Assembly (NCBI RefSeq): GCF_020010905.1
Contig: NZ_JAGJBY010000002.1
Span: 806,001 to 870,000, forward strand
Source: Streptomyces acidiscabies
Lineage (GTDB): Bacteria; Actinomycetota; Actinomycetes; Streptomycetales; Streptomycetaceae
Direction of reading: 5' to 3'
Length of the DNA: 64,000 bases
The notes below the pieces were generated by a model that saw only the letters and a list, made by a program, of their open reading frames with translations, had not been told where the DNA came from and did not search any database. Positions 25,421 to 35,374 of the stretch are shown in pieces (position 1 is the first letter of the stretch; every line of letters begins with the position of its first letter). Made by a program: the position numbers and the translations under genes.

Positions 25421-25948
25421 GTGGCAGGTTCGAACGGCAAGCAGAAGTCGGCCCGGGACATGATCCTCTCCCTGGGGCTCATCGTGGCGGCGGCACTCGT
25501 CATCTACCTCTTCATCCCGCACGACGACGGGGAGCCCGACCTCAAGCGGGTCGACTACACGGTGGAGCTGGCGACGGCCCGCCGCGCGGCGTCGTACCCC
25601 GTCTCCGCGCCCGTGGGGCTGCCGGAGACCTGGAAGGCGACGTCCGTACGGTTCGACGGCGCGGACTCCGACGCCTGGCACCTCGGCTTCCGCGCGCCCG
25701 ACGGGCAGTACGTCCAGGTCGAGCAGTCGGCCTCGGCGAAGCGCGACCGGTTCGTGGACGACGCGAGCCAGGGCGCGACGGCGACGGACGTCACCGACGA
25801 GATCGCCGGCGCGAAGTGGACCCGCTGGACCGGCGGCCGGTACGACGCACTCGTCCTGACCGGCGCCGACGGCTCCACCACGGTCGTCGCCGGCACGGCC
25901 TCCTTCGACCGCCTCGCGGAGATGGCGCGCGCGCTCAAAACGGCCTGA
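25421..25948 (+). CDS. DUF4245 membrane-anchored protein
   Basis: 175 residues. A single N-terminal membrane helix (LSLGLIVAAALVIYLFIP, about residues 17-35) is followed by an extracytoplasmic domain with WHLGFRAPDGQYVQVEQSAS and SFDRLAEMARALKT, as in the DUF4245 family of actinobacterial proteins usually found divergent from glpX. Function unknown. Short GTG-start leader; a strong terminator follows. Confidence 0.85.
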   Translation: MAGSNGKQKSARDMILSLGLIVAAALVIYLFIPHDDGEPDLKRVDYTVELATARRAASYPVSAPVGLPETWKATSVRFDGADSDAWHLGFRAPDGQYVQVEQSASAKRDRFVDDASQGATATDVTDEIAGAKWTRWTGGRYDALVLTGADGSTTVVAGTASFDRLAEMARALKTA

Positions 25949-25966
25949 CACACGGTCTGACACGCA

Positions 25967-25998
25967 GAAACCCCCCGGTGATGATCCCGGGGGGTTTC
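25967..25998. terminator. bidirectional terminator after the DUF4245 gene
   Basis: GAAACCCCCCGG and CCGGGGGGTTTC form a 12-bp perfect stem with an eight-base loop. It serves the convergent DUF4245 and nitroreductase genes. Confidence 0.9.
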
Positions 25999-26018
25999 GT
26001 TCTGCGGTACGGCGCTGA

Positions 26019-26609
26019 TCAGACCGTCGTGACGACGTCCTCGTACGCCAGGCGCGGCGAGCGCGGGTACGAGGCGCCCTCGGCGGCGTGACCGATGTTG
26101 ACCACCATCAGCGGGGTGTGGTCGTCGTCGAGGAACTCCCCCCGGACGCCCTCGAAGTCGACGCCGGTCATCGGGCCGGCCGCGAGGCCCGCCGCGCGCA
26201 CGCCGATGATGAAGTACGCGGCCTGGAGGGACGCGTTCACCTTCGCGGAGCCCTCACGGGCCGGGCGCTCGGCGAAGAAGAGGTCCTTGGCCTGCGGGAA
26301 CGCCGGGAACAGGGTCGGCAGCTCCTCGTGGAACTCGTTGTCCGCGGAGAGGATCGCGACCAGCGGCGCGGTCGACGTCTTGGCCTGGTTGCCCTCGGCC
26401 ATGTGCTTCACCAGGCGCTCGCGGGCCTCGGCCGAGCGGACCAGGGTGATGCGCAGCGGCGTCTGGTTGAACGCCGTGGGTCCGAACTTGACCAGGTCGT
26501 AGATCGCCTGGATCTGCTCGTCGGTCACCGGCTCGTCCGTGAAGGCGTTCGCGGTGTGGGCCTCACGGAACAGCAGGTCCTGGGCGGTGGGGTCGAGAAC
26601 GAGAGACAT
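26019..26609 (-). CDS. nitroreductase-family oxidoreductase, malonic semialdehyde reductase (RutE/HadB) type
   Basis: 196 residues of the FMN-dependent nitroreductase fold. Features: LFREAHTANAFTDEPVTDEQ, PTAFNQTPLRITLVRS (flavin-binding loop) and GLAAGPMTGVDFEGV near 140, with MVVNIGHAAEGASYPRSPRL at the end. The pattern matches the RutE-like subgroup. It is monocistronic and convergent with the DUF4245 gene. The physiological substrate is not inferable. Confidence 0.85.
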   Translation of the reverse strand: MSLVLDPTAQDLLFREAHTANAFTDEPVTDEQIQAIYDLVKFGPTAFNQTPLRITLVRSAEARERLVKHMAEGNQAKTSTAPLVAILSADNEFHEELPTLFPAFPQAKDLFFAERPAREGSAKVNASLQAAYFIIGVRAAGLAAGPMTGVDFEGVRGEFLDDDHTPLMVVNIGHAAEGASYPRSPRLAYEDVVTTV

Positions 26610-26713
26610 GCGTGGCTTTCCTTAGGTGCGCGTCCGGGTACGGGACGCCGTACCGGTTGACGGGTACGACCGTACGCCACGGAAGTTCAAGGTTCAACCA
26701 AATGCCGCGCAGC

Positions 26714-26935
26714 TCACTCCGCCTCCTCCTCGTCCCCCTCCGCCAGCGCCGCGTCCAGCCGCGCCCGCGCGCCCTCCAGCCAGCGGCGGCACACCTTCGC
26801 GAGCTCCTCGCCGCGCTCCCACAGCGCGAGGGACTCCTCCAGGCTCGTACCGCCCGCCTCCAGCCTGCGCACCACGTCGATCAGCTCGTCCCTCGCCTGC
26901 TCGTAGCCGAGGGTCTCCTGCTGGGTGTCTGTCAT
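26714..26935 (-). CDS. xseB: exodeoxyribonuclease VII small subunit
   Basis: 73 residues, the normal size. The family pattern is visible: YEQARDELIDVVRRLEAGGT, then SLEESLALWERGEELAKVCR. The start overlaps the xseA stop by four bases (ATGA). It forms the single-strand DNA exonuclease with XseA. The acidic tail is normal. Confidence 0.95.
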   Translation of the reverse strand: MTDTQQETLGYEQARDELIDVVRRLEAGGTSLEESLALWERGEELAKVCRRWLEGARARLDAALAEGDEEEAE

Positions 26936-28161
26936 TCCTGTGCTCCCCGCTGCTCCTGTGTCACCCGTACCGTGAACTCGCCCTCGGCGACCCGCGCGCG
27001 CAGTGTCTCGTCCGCCGCCACCTCGTCCGGATCGCGGACCACGTGGCCGTCCTGCCGCTGGAGGACCGCGTACCCCCGCTTCAGCGTCGCCGCGGGGGAG
27101 AGGGCCACCACGCGCGCGTGCGTGTGCGACAGCTCCGAGTCCGCGCGGTCCAGGACGTGGCCCAGCGTCCGGCGCGAGCGCTCAAGGAGCGACGCCACGT
27201 GGTCCTCCCGCTCGGCCACCATCCGGTGCGGATCCTGTATCGCCGGCCTCGCGAGCGCGTGCGCCAGCCCCCGCTCCTCCCGGTCCACGAACCCCTCCAC
27301 ACACCGCCGGGCCCTGCCGCGCAGCATCCGTACGCGCTCCAGCTCCTCCCCGACGTCCGGCACGACCTTCTTCGCCGCGTCCGTGGGGGTCGAGGCGCGC
27401 AGGTCCGCGACGTGGTCCAGCAGGGGGTTGTCCGGCTCGTGCCCGATCGCCGAGACGACCGGCGTACGGCACGCCGCGACCGTCCGGACGAGCTGCTCGT
27501 CCGAGAACGGCAACAGGTCCTCGACGCTGCCGCCGCCCCGGGCCACGACGATGACGTCCACGGCGTCCATCGCGTCCAGCTCCTTCACCGCCTGGACGAC
27601 CTGGGTGACCGCGTGCACGCCCTGTACGGCGACGTTGCGCACTTCAAACCTCACGGCGGGCCATCGGTGCCGGGCGTTCTCCAGCACGTCCCGCTCCGCC
27701 GCCGACGCCCTCCCGCACACCAGCCCGATCAACTGCGGCAGGAACGGCAGCCGCTTCTTGCGCTCCGCCGCGAACAGGCCCTCACTCGCCAGCGCCTTCT
27801 TCAACTGCTCCAGCCGCACGAGGAGTTCACCCACGCCGACGGGCCGGATCTCGGCGGCCCGCAGCGACAGCTGGCCCCGGGGCGCGTACCACTCCGGTTT
27901 GGCCAGGACGACGACCCTGGCGCCCTCGCCCACGACATCGGCGACGGCGTCGAACACCTGCCGGAAGCAGGTCACCCCGACCGAGATGTCATGGGAGGCG
28001 TCCCTGAGCGTCAGGAAGACGACCCCGGCGCCGGGCCTCCTCGACAGCTGCGTGATCTGCCCCTCGACCCACACGGCCCCCAGCCGGTCGATCCAACTCC
28101 CGATGAGCCGCGACACCTCCCCGACCGGCAAGGGAGCTTCAGCGGACGTGTTGACAGCCAT
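26932..28161 (-). CDS. xseA: exodeoxyribonuclease VII large subunit
   Basis: 409 residues. An N-terminal OB-fold (VSRLIGSWIDRLGAVWVEGQ, GVVFLTLRDASHDISV), a catalytic region with SEGLFAAERKKRLPFLPQLI, VVARGGGSVEDLLPFSDEQL and VVSAIGHEPDNPLLDHVADL, then a helical coiled-coil and a C-terminal SPAATLKRGYAVLQ. The ATG at 28161 is preferred because the sequence before it (GATACT, about ten bases upstream) looks like a -10 box of a leaderless mRNA; a longer frame with ten more codons is possible. Confidence 0.93.
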   Translation of the reverse strand: MAVNTSAEAPLPVGEVSRLIGSWIDRLGAVWVEGQITQLSRRPGAGVVFLTLRDASHDISVGVTCFRQVFDAVADVVGEGARVVVLAKPEWYAPRGQLSLRAAEIRPVGVGELLVRLEQLKKALASEGLFAAERKKRLPFLPQLIGLVCGRASAAERDVLENARHRWPAVRFEVRNVAVQGVHAVTQVVQAVKELDAMDAVDVIVVARGGGSVEDLLPFSDEQLVRTVAACRTPVVSAIGHEPDNPLLDHVADLRASTPTDAAKKVVPDVGEELERVRMLRGRARRCVEGFVDREERGLAHALARPAIQDPHRMVAEREDHVASLLERSRRTLGHVLDRADSELSHTHARVVALSPAATLKRGYAVLQRQDGHVVRDPDEVAADETLRARVAEGEFTVRVTQEQRGAQE

Positions 28162-28248
28162 GTGCCCGAGAGTATCGGCCGGGACTGACAACGGGGGTGG
28201 GCCGTTCGGCTGAGGGGCTGTCGTGGCCGGGTGCGGGCCGAGGACCCC

Positions 28249-28977
28249 TCAGGCCGCCGTCAGCGCCGCCAGCGCACGCTCCATCGCCGCGTTGAACTCT
28301 TCCGGCGTCAGCGGCAGCCGGGACTTGACGTCCCGGCTCCACTGGTCGGCGAGGACCTCGGCGGAGCCCGCCTCGACGCCGTCGAGCGCCGCGTCGGCCA
28401 GGTCCGACGGCGCGAGCTTGGCCACCGGCCAGCCCGCGGCCATGTCGGTGTCGGCCAGGCCGAGGTGCACGGCCGTCACGAGCGTGCCCTGTCCGGCGAG
28501 CTCCAGGCGGACGCCGTTGGTCATGGCCCAGGCGGCGGCCTTGGCGAGGTGGTAGGCGCCCGCGCCGCTGCCTCCGAACCACGACATCGCGGAGAGGACG
28601 TTGACGATCGCGCCCCCGCCGTTCCCGGCGAGCGTCGGCGCGAACTCCCGGATCATCCCCAGGTGGCCGAACACGTTGGTCTCCAGCTCGTGCCGCACCG
28701 CGTCCAGTGAGCCGGTCACCAGGTCGGTGCCCGTCTGTACGCCCGCGTTGTTGACGAGCAGTGAGACGTCCGGGGCGGCCTCGGCGGCGGCCCGCACGGA
28801 CGCGGGATCGGCGATGTCGAGGCGCAGCACCTCGACGCCGGGCAGGTCCACGGTCTCCGGCCGGCGGGCCGTCGCGTAGACCTTGCGGGCCCCGCGGTCG
28901 AGCAGGCGCTGCGTGAAGGCGCGGCCCAGGCCGCGGTTGGCTCCGGTGACAAGGGCTACTGAGTTCTCGATGTCCAT
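28249..28977 (-). CDS. short-chain dehydrogenase/reductase
   Basis: 242 residues, classical SDR: TGANRGLG cofactor loop near residue 12, LLVNNAGVQT near 80, catalytic Ser in NVLSAMSWFGG and Tyr/Lys in AYHLAKAAAWA. The PGVEVLRLDIADP and TARRPETVD elements suggest an NADP-preferring enzyme. The ATG at 28977 is chosen because the longer frame would cross the divergent promoter. It is transcribed divergently from a MerR regulator which probably controls it. Substrate unknown. Confidence 0.88.
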   Translation of the reverse strand: MDIENSVALVTGANRGLGRAFTQRLLDRGARKVYATARRPETVDLPGVEVLRLDIADPASVRAAAEAAPDVSLLVNNAGVQTGTDLVTGSLDAVRHELETNVFGHLGMIREFAPTLAGNGGGAIVNVLSAMSWFGGSGAGAYHLAKAAAWAMTNGVRLELAGQGTLVTAVHLGLADTDMAAGWPVAKLAPSDLADAALDGVEAGSAEVLADQWSRDVKSRLPLTPEEFNAAMERALAALTAA

Positions 28978-28984
28978 GCCCGGT

Positions 28985-29016
28985 ACGCTAGAACCTGACG
29001 CTGACGTCAGAGGCAA
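28985..29016 (-). promoter_or_regulatory. MerR-type promoter of the SDR gene
   Basis: On the minus strand TTGCCT (29016-29011) and TAGCGT (28990-28985) look like -35 and -10 boxes. They are separated by about 20 bases, longer than the usual 17. The spacer holds the palindrome CTGACGTCAG (29001-29010) and a neighbouring CTGACG. An over-long spacer with a central dyad is the hallmark of MerR-activated promoters. Confidence 0.5.
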
Positions 29017-29039
29017 GTAGCGCCGGGGAGAGGATCGCC

Positions 29040-29417
29040 ATGACCGCCACAGAGCCCTCGGCCGAGCGGCTGATCCGCATCGGCGAGGTGGCACGGGGCG
29101 CCGGTGTCTCCGTACGCGCGGTGCGCTACTACGAGCAGCAGGGGCTGCTCACCGCGCAGCGCAGCGCGTCCGGCCAGCGCCTCTACCGGCCGGACGCCAT
29201 CGCCCGGGTCCGCTTCTTCCAGCAGATGTACGCCGCCGGCCTCACCAGCCGCAGGATCACGGAACTCCTCCCGTGCTGGGACGCGGGCCACACCGACGCG
29301 GACCAGCGAGCGATGCTGCGAGCGGAACGCGACCGCATCCGGGCGAAGGCGGACGACCTACTGGCCACGCTGGACCGCCTGGACGAGGTCATCGCGGCCA
29401 CGGACACGCACCCGTAG
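29040..29417 (+). CDS. MerR family transcriptional regulator
   Basis: 125 residues. The HTH is LIRIGEVARGAGVSVRAVRY followed by YEQQGLLTAQRSASGQRLYR, then the coiled coil AMLRAERDRIRAKADDLLAT. The effector end is minimal, without cysteines beyond one in LLPCWDAG, so it is not an obvious metal sensor. Divergent from the SDR gene with the dyad-containing promoter between them. Confidence 0.9.
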   Translation: MTATEPSAERLIRIGEVARGAGVSVRAVRYYEQQGLLTAQRSASGQRLYRPDAIARVRFFQQMYAAGLTSRRITELLPCWDAGHTDADQRAMLRAERDRIRAKADDLLATLDRLDEVIAATDTHP

Positions 29418-29446
29418 GGGGAGTCACCAGGGGCCGTCGGCCCCCT

Positions 29447-30796
29447 TCAGCTCGCGCGCACGCGCTGAGCCCCCAGCACCCCCAACCCCACCGCCAGCCA
29501 AATCGCCCCCACCACCAACGCCGTACCCGACGCCTCCACGATCACCGCAACCGTGATCGCCGCCCCCAGCACGGGCACCGCGACATGCCGCCCCCACCTC
29601 ACCCGCCCGCCCGCGCGGCGCACCGCGAACCAGCCCACCACGCTCGCGTGCAGCAGCGTGAAAGCGGTCAGCGCGCCGATGTCGACGACCGAGACCAGGT
29701 GGTCCATGCCGTCGTCGCGGCGGGCGGCCCAGACCGCGGCGGCGAGGGTGATCAGTGCCGAGGTCAGCAGCGCGGGGCGGGGGACGCCCGAGGTGGTCCG
29801 GGACAGGGCCCGGGGGAGCCGCCCGTCGCGGGACATCGCGAAGAGGAGGCGCCCGGCGGCGGCCTGCCCCGCCAGCGCGGCGAACGCCGCGCCGATCGCC
29901 TTGCTGACGGCGACGAGGTCGTGCAGCCAGGTGCCGACGGACGCCTCCACGGCGTCGTAGAAGGCCGAACCCTGCCGGGAGGGGTCGGCGGACAGCCGGG
30001 CGGACGAGAGGGGCTCCAGGAGGGCCACAAGGTACGTCTGGGCGATGAACAGGACGCCCGCGAGGGCGAGGCAGAAGAGCAGGGCGCGAGCCACGCGCGC
30101 GGAGCCGCCCGTGACCTCCTCCGCGAAAGAGGCGACCGCGTCGAAGCCCAGGTACGACAGGACGGCGACGGAGACCGCCCCGAGGACGGCGGACAACGCG
30201 AACCCACCCTGCGTACCGTCCCCGGTGAACGGCGACAGCCACCCCCGCTCGGCACCGCCTCGCGCGAGGACGACGATCGCTGCTACGACGAACACCAGCA
30301 GGACGACGATCTCCATCGCGAGGACGAGGAACCCCACGCGCGCGGCGGCGCGTACGCCCCACAGGTTCAACAGGGTCGTGACGACGACGGCGAGCGCGGT
30401 CCACACCCACCGGGACACCTCGGGGACCAGGGAGTTCATCGCGATGCCGGAGAAGAGATAAGCGACGGCGGGGATCAGGACGTAGTCCAGCGAGGCCATC
30501 CACCCGGCGACGAACCCGGCCCCGTCACCGAGCCCCACACGCGCGTACGCGTAGACGGACCCGGCCTGAGGGACGACGCGCACCATCTGCGCGTAACTGA
30601 ACGCGGTGAACGCCATGGCGACGGTGGCGACGACGTACACGAGGGCGACGGCGCCATGGGACTTCGCGTCGAGCGTGCCGTACACCCCCACCGGCGCCAT
30701 GGGCGCGATGAACAGCAGCCCGTAGACGACGAGGTCACGGAAGCCGAGAGTGCGTCGCAACGACGCCGTATCGACGTCCTTGGGGGTGCCGGTCAT
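29447..30796 (-). CDS. APC-family amino acid/polyamine permease
   Basis: 449 residues with about 12 membrane helices. The N-terminal GFRDLVVYGLLFIAPMAPVG unwound helix 1 and the AGSVYAYARVGLGDGAGFVA stretch (helix 3) are APC-superfamily hallmarks; helix 6 contains SYLGFDAVASFAEEV. Probably takes up an amino acid or a related cation by proton symport; the specific substrate cannot be told. It stands alone, its end 30 bases from the MerR gene stop (convergent). Confidence 0.88.
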   Translation of the reverse strand: MTGTPKDVDTASLRRTLGFRDLVVYGLLFIAPMAPVGVYGTLDAKSHGAVALVYVVATVAMAFTAFSYAQMVRVVPQAGSVYAYARVGLGDGAGFVAGWMASLDYVLIPAVAYLFSGIAMNSLVPEVSRWVWTALAVVVTTLLNLWGVRAAARVGFLVLAMEIVVLLVFVVAAIVVLARGGAERGWLSPFTGDGTQGGFALSAVLGAVSVAVLSYLGFDAVASFAEEVTGGSARVARALLFCLALAGVLFIAQTYLVALLEPLSSARLSADPSRQGSAFYDAVEASVGTWLHDLVAVSKAIGAAFAALAGQAAAGRLLFAMSRDGRLPRALSRTTSGVPRPALLTSALITLAAAVWAARRDDGMDHLVSVVDIGALTAFTLLHASVVGWFAVRRAGGRVRWGRHVAVPVLGAAITVAVIVEASGTALVVGAIWLAVGLGVLGAQRVRAS

Positions 30797-30888
30797 CGAG
30801 AACCTCCGCTCCCGCGCGCGTAGCGTGCCGCCAGTCTCCCCGAGGAGTGGATCTCCGACCCCTTGGACGCACCCTTACGATGGGACGC

Positions 30889-31896
30889 ATGACCGCTTCG
30901 CCGCGCCGCCGTGTCCTGCTCGCCGCCCCCCGTGGCTACTGCGCGGGTGTGGACCGCGCCGTGATCGCCGTCGAGAAGGCCCTGGAGCAGTACGGGGCCC
31001 CGATCTACGTCCGGCACGAGATCGTCCACAACAAGTACGTCGTCCAGACCCTGGAGAAGAAGGGCGCGATCTTCGTCGAGCGTACGGAGGAGGTGCCGGC
31101 GGGGAACATCGTGATGTTCTCGGCGCACGGCGTCGCCCCCGTCGTCCACGAGGAGGCCGCGCGCGGGCGCCTGGCCACGATCGACGCGACCTGCCCGCTC
31201 GTCACGAAGGTCCACAAGGAAGCCGTCCGGTTCGCCAACGACGACTACGACATCCTGCTGATCGGCCACGAGGGCCACGAGGAGGTCATCGGGACCTCCG
31301 GCGAGGCGCCCGAGCACATCCAGCTCGTGGACGGCCCGGGGGACGTCGAGAAGATCACCGTCCGCGACGAGTCGAAGATCGTCTGGCTCTCCCAGACGAC
31401 GCTGTCCGTCGACGAGACGATGGAGACCGTCGACGCCCTCAAGGAGAAGTTCCCGCAGCTCATCTCGCCGCCGAGCGACGACATCTGCTACGCCACGCAG
31501 AACCGTCAGCTCGCGGTCAAGCAGATGGGCGCGGAGGCGGAGCTGGTGATCGTCGTCGGCTCCCGCAACTCGTCCAACTCCGTACGGCTCGTCGAGGTCG
31601 CCAAGCTCGCGGGCTCGCGCGAGGCGTACCTCGTGGACTTCGCGAGCGAGATCGACGAGGCGTGGCTGAAGGGCGTGACGACGGTCGGGGTCACCTCCGG
31701 CGCGTCCGTGCCCGAGGTCCTCGTCGAGGAGGTCCTGGAGTACCTCTCCGCGCGCGGGTACGGCGACGTCGAGCTGGTCAAGGCCGCCGAGGAGTCGATC
31801 ACGTTCTCGCTGCCGAAGGAGCTGCGCCGGGATCTGCGGGACGAGGCGGCGGCGCTGGTGGCGGAGCGCGGCGGGAGCGGTCCGGAAGCGGCCTGA
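30889..31896 (+). CDS. ispH: 4-hydroxy-3-methylbut-2-enyl diphosphate reductase
   Basis: 335 residues; last step of the MEP isoprenoid pathway, giving IPP and DMAPP. The [4Fe-4S] cysteines are in PRGYCAGVDRAV, TIDATCPLVTKVHKEA and DICYATQNRQLAVKQ. The His residues in HEIVHNKYVVQTLEKKGA and the catalytic TQNRQ Thr/Asn group are present. I prefer the ATG at 30889 (MTASPRRRVLL); TACGAT about eight bases upstream suggests a leaderless start. Longer frames exist. Normal length. Confidence 0.95.
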   Translation: MTASPRRRVLLAAPRGYCAGVDRAVIAVEKALEQYGAPIYVRHEIVHNKYVVQTLEKKGAIFVERTEEVPAGNIVMFSAHGVAPVVHEEAARGRLATIDATCPLVTKVHKEAVRFANDDYDILLIGHEGHEEVIGTSGEAPEHIQLVDGPGDVEKITVRDESKIVWLSQTTLSVDETMETVDALKEKFPQLISPPSDDICYATQNRQLAVKQMGAEAELVIVVGSRNSSNSVRLVEVAKLAGSREAYLVDFASEIDEAWLKGVTTVGVTSGASVPEVLVEEVLEYLSARGYGDVELVKAAEESITFSLPKELRRDLRDEAAALVAERGGSGPEAA

Positions 31897-31953
31897 AGCC
31901 GTCTTGACGGCCTCGGCTGGGTGACTGTCAGTGGGCCGTCGTAACGTGGAGCC

Positions 31954-32694
31954 ATGCAGATCTTCGGTGTGGACATCGGCGGTTCCGGGATCAAGGGCGC
32001 TCCTGTGGACCTGGACAGGGGCGACCTCGCGGAGGAGCGCCACAAAGTGCTCACCCCGCACCCGGCGACGCCGGACGCGGTGGCCGACGGCGTCAAGGAG
32101 GTCGTCGACCACTTCGGCTGGACGGGGCCTGTGGGGCTCACCTTCCCGGGCGTGGTGACCGGCGGATCCACGGTGCGTACGGCGGCGAACGTCGACAAGA
32201 GCTGGATCGACCTGGACGCGCGGGCGCTGTTCACCGAGCGGCTCGGGGGGCTGCCGGTGACGGTCGTGAACGACGCGGACGCGGCGGGCGTCGCCGAGGT
32301 CAACTTCGGCGCCGGGCAAGGGCGCAAGGGGACGGTCATCCTCCTCACCTTCGGCACCGGCATAGGCAGCGCCCTCTTCGTCGACGGCGCGCTCGTGCCC
32401 AACACGGAGCTGGGCCACCTCGAACTGCACGGTCACGACGCGGAGACCCGCGCCTCCAGCAAGGCCAGGGAGGACGGCGAGCTGACGTGGGAGCACTGGG
32501 CCCACCGGGTGACCAAGTACCTGGCGCACGTGGAGATGCTCTTCTCGCCGGAGCTGTTCATCATCGGCGGCGGGGTGAGCCGTAAGGCGGAGAAGTTCCT
32601 GCCGTACGTCCAGGGGATCACGGCGGAGATCGTGCCGGCGCAGTTGCAGAACAACGCGGGGATCGTGGGGGCGGCGATGCGCGCGGCGGGGTAG
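31954..32694 (+). CDS. ppgK: polyphosphate glucokinase
   Basis: 246 residues, ROK-type kinase using polyphosphate (or ATP) to phosphorylate glucose. Phosphate loop DIGGSGIKGAPVDLD at the N-terminus, catalytic Asp in VVNDADAAGVAEV, LTFGTGIGSALFVDG and ELGHLELHG near 155. These are the PPGK subfamily features; the classical zinc-binding ROK cysteine cluster is absent, as usual in PPGK. It follows ispH on the same strand by 57 bases, as in other Streptomyces. Confidence 0.95.
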   Translation: MQIFGVDIGGSGIKGAPVDLDRGDLAEERHKVLTPHPATPDAVADGVKEVVDHFGWTGPVGLTFPGVVTGGSTVRTAANVDKSWIDLDARALFTERLGGLPVTVVNDADAAGVAEVNFGAGQGRKGTVILLTFGTGIGSALFVDGALVPNTELGHLELHGHDAETRASSKAREDGELTWEHWAHRVTKYLAHVEMLFSPELFIIGGGVSRKAEKFLPYVQGITAEIVPAQLQNNAGIVGAAMRAAG

Positions 32695-32698
32695 CGGG

Positions 32699-33553
32699 TC
32701 AGCGGCCGGGGGACGCCGGGTGCCTTTCTGCCGGGCGGGGCCGGAACCGGCGTACGGCGACCACCACCAGCGCGGCCAGCGTCCCCCCGTACAGCCAGCC
32801 CGCCTGCGTCGCCAGCGCCGTCACCAGGCCCATCAGGGTGGCGCCCACGCCGTCGCCGTCGTCCGTGACGAAGACGATGCCGACGGCGAAGGCGATCGGC
32901 AGCACGACCGGGGCGGAGATCAGGTCGCCGCGGCGGGTCCAGAGGGCCGTCAGCAGGCAGACCGGCAGGTAGAGCACGGCGTACACGGTCGTGGAGTCGC
33001 CGACCAGGAGGTTGACGAGGAGGCCGAGGGCGGTCATCAGGGTGGCGCTGAAGAGGCCGCTGCCCAGGCCGGTGAGGCGGGGGGTGGGGTAGCGGGGGGT
33101 GGGGGTCTGGCGGGCGTGGGGGGAGTGGGTGCGGCGGGGCGGGGGTGGCTGCGGGGTCGTGCCGGGGGTGGGAGCGGGGCGGCGGGGGGTGTTGCGGTTC
33201 TGGGCGGGGGATTTGCGGCGTACGGCGGCGAGTGGGGGATTGCTGCGTACGGGGCTGGCGTCGCCGTTGCGGCTGGCGCGTACGGGGGCGGGGTCGCCGT
33301 TGCGGTTGGTCCGTACGGGAGTTGAGGCACCCTTCCCGTCGGTGTCCTTCCCGCCAGGTGGCCGTTCCCTCTTCGCGGGGCGGGGGACGTCTCCCCTGGG
33401 GCCGAGGAGGCTCAGCGCGTCGACGGTCGCCTCGGTGAACTCGTCTGCGCCGGTGCCGTTCGGGCGGGACCTGCCGTTGCCTGCCATGCCGGGCACCTCC
33501 ACGCGGTCTCGCACCGGGCTGTCACCCACGGACGGGTCGGTGCACTCGTCCAC
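32699..33553 (-). CDS. DUF6542 membrane protein
   Basis: 284 residues. The first 150 are low-complexity, rich in Pro, Arg, Asn and Thr, with repeats such as VRTNRNGDPAPVRASRNGDA. Four hydrophobic helices follow (about 160-270), containing LTGLGSGLFSATLMTALGLL and DDGDGVGATLMGLVTALATQ. This pattern is the DUF6542 family, found between ppgK and ychF in streptomycetes. Function unknown. The true start may be the internal ATG giving MAGNGRSRPNG. Confidence 0.8.
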   Translation of the reverse strand: MDECTDPSVGDSPVRDRVEVPGMAGNGRSRPNGTGADEFTEATVDALSLLGPRGDVPRPAKRERPPGGKDTDGKGASTPVRTNRNGDPAPVRASRNGDASPVRSNPPLAAVRRKSPAQNRNTPRRPAPTPGTTPQPPPPRRTHSPHARQTPTPRYPTPRLTGLGSGLFSATLMTALGLLVNLLVGDSTTVYAVLYLPVCLLTALWTRRGDLISAPVVLPIAFAVGIVFVTDDGDGVGATLMGLVTALATQAGWLYGGTLAALVVVAVRRFRPRPAERHPASPGR

Positions 33554-33751
33554 GTTAGGTCGGTTTATGTGGCGAATCCGGTGCGGGACACGCCGTCGGA
33601 CCGGGCCTGTGCATGCGTTCGAGACGGACGGCGGGGCGGGGACGCGTACCGCTTAGACTGGGGGATCGGCCGGGTTTCCGGGCCGCGCCGGGGTCACCGG
33701 CCGGGTCCCACCGCCCCGGCTCCTGGCCCTCCACTCACGGGAAGTCGCAAC

Positions 33752-34840
<1,089 letters not shown>

Positions 34841-34855
34841 CGGGTGACGTACCGC

Positions 34856-34927
34856 CACGTCACTGATCTGGCAAACATGCAGGTCAATAGGGGTTCGGCT
34901 CTTCGGGGTCGGGCCCCTGGTTTTTTT
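34856..34927 (+). other. structured repeat, copy A (two hairpins plus T tract)
   Basis: Sixteen bases after the ychF stop. A first hairpin uses TGATCTG and CAGGTCA (34864-34886) around a nine-base loop GCAAACATG. A second is 34890-34917: GGGG..CCCC with a 12-bp stem (several G-T pairs) closed by the tetraloop TTCG, and TTTTTTT follows at 34921. It works as an intrinsic terminator for ychF. A second copy with the same structure occurs at 54931-54995. See findings. Confidence 0.75.
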
Positions 34928-35089
34928 CCGTGCTGGGATGGTGCCAGGAAACCTGACCCGTCGTCACCTGCCGTCACCCCTACTCATCCCTACCGTGCTG
35001 CGGTTGTGCCGGGATGGCGGTCGGCTCCGGTGCCGAGTCCCAGGCGCGGGCCGCAGCGCTTTTCCTACTCGTTTGACACGCTTGGGGTC

Positions 35090-35374
35090 ATGGCTGAGAC
35101 GACGTACGGCATCGCGGAGGGGCCAGCGACGCGGGTAAACCTGTCGCTGCCGGAGGGGACCGCCGAGGCGATCCGGGCGCGGGTGGGCAAGCGGGAGTTC
35201 TCCGCGTACATCGCCGCGGCGGTCGAGCGTGAGCTGCGCGGCCAGGTGCTGGACGAGTACCTGGCGGACTACGAGAACCGTAAGGAGCCGGGCTCCGAGC
35301 AAGCCCGGCAGCGGGCGCGGCACGTCTTCGACGAGGTGTTCGCCGAGGAGGCCGAGTGGCCCGCCGCAAGCTGA
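35090..35374 (+). CDS. ribbon-helix-helix antitoxin
   Basis: 94 residues: VNLSLPEGTAEAIRARVGKR followed by EFSAYIAAAVERELRGQVLD, the beta-strand and two helices of a MetJ/Arc/CopG-type DNA-binding domain. The C-terminal half (DEYLADYENRKEPGSEQARQ) is the acidic, flexible part that neutralises the toxin in PIN-type modules. The ATG at 35090 is preceded by TTTGACA about 20 bases upstream, a possible -35. The partner gene overlaps its end and is broken, so the antitoxin is an orphan. Confidence 0.8.
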   Translation: MAETTYGIAEGPATRVNLSLPEGTAEAIRARVGKREFSAYIAAAVERELRGQVLDEYLADYENRKEPGSEQARQRARHVFDEVFAEEAEWPAAS

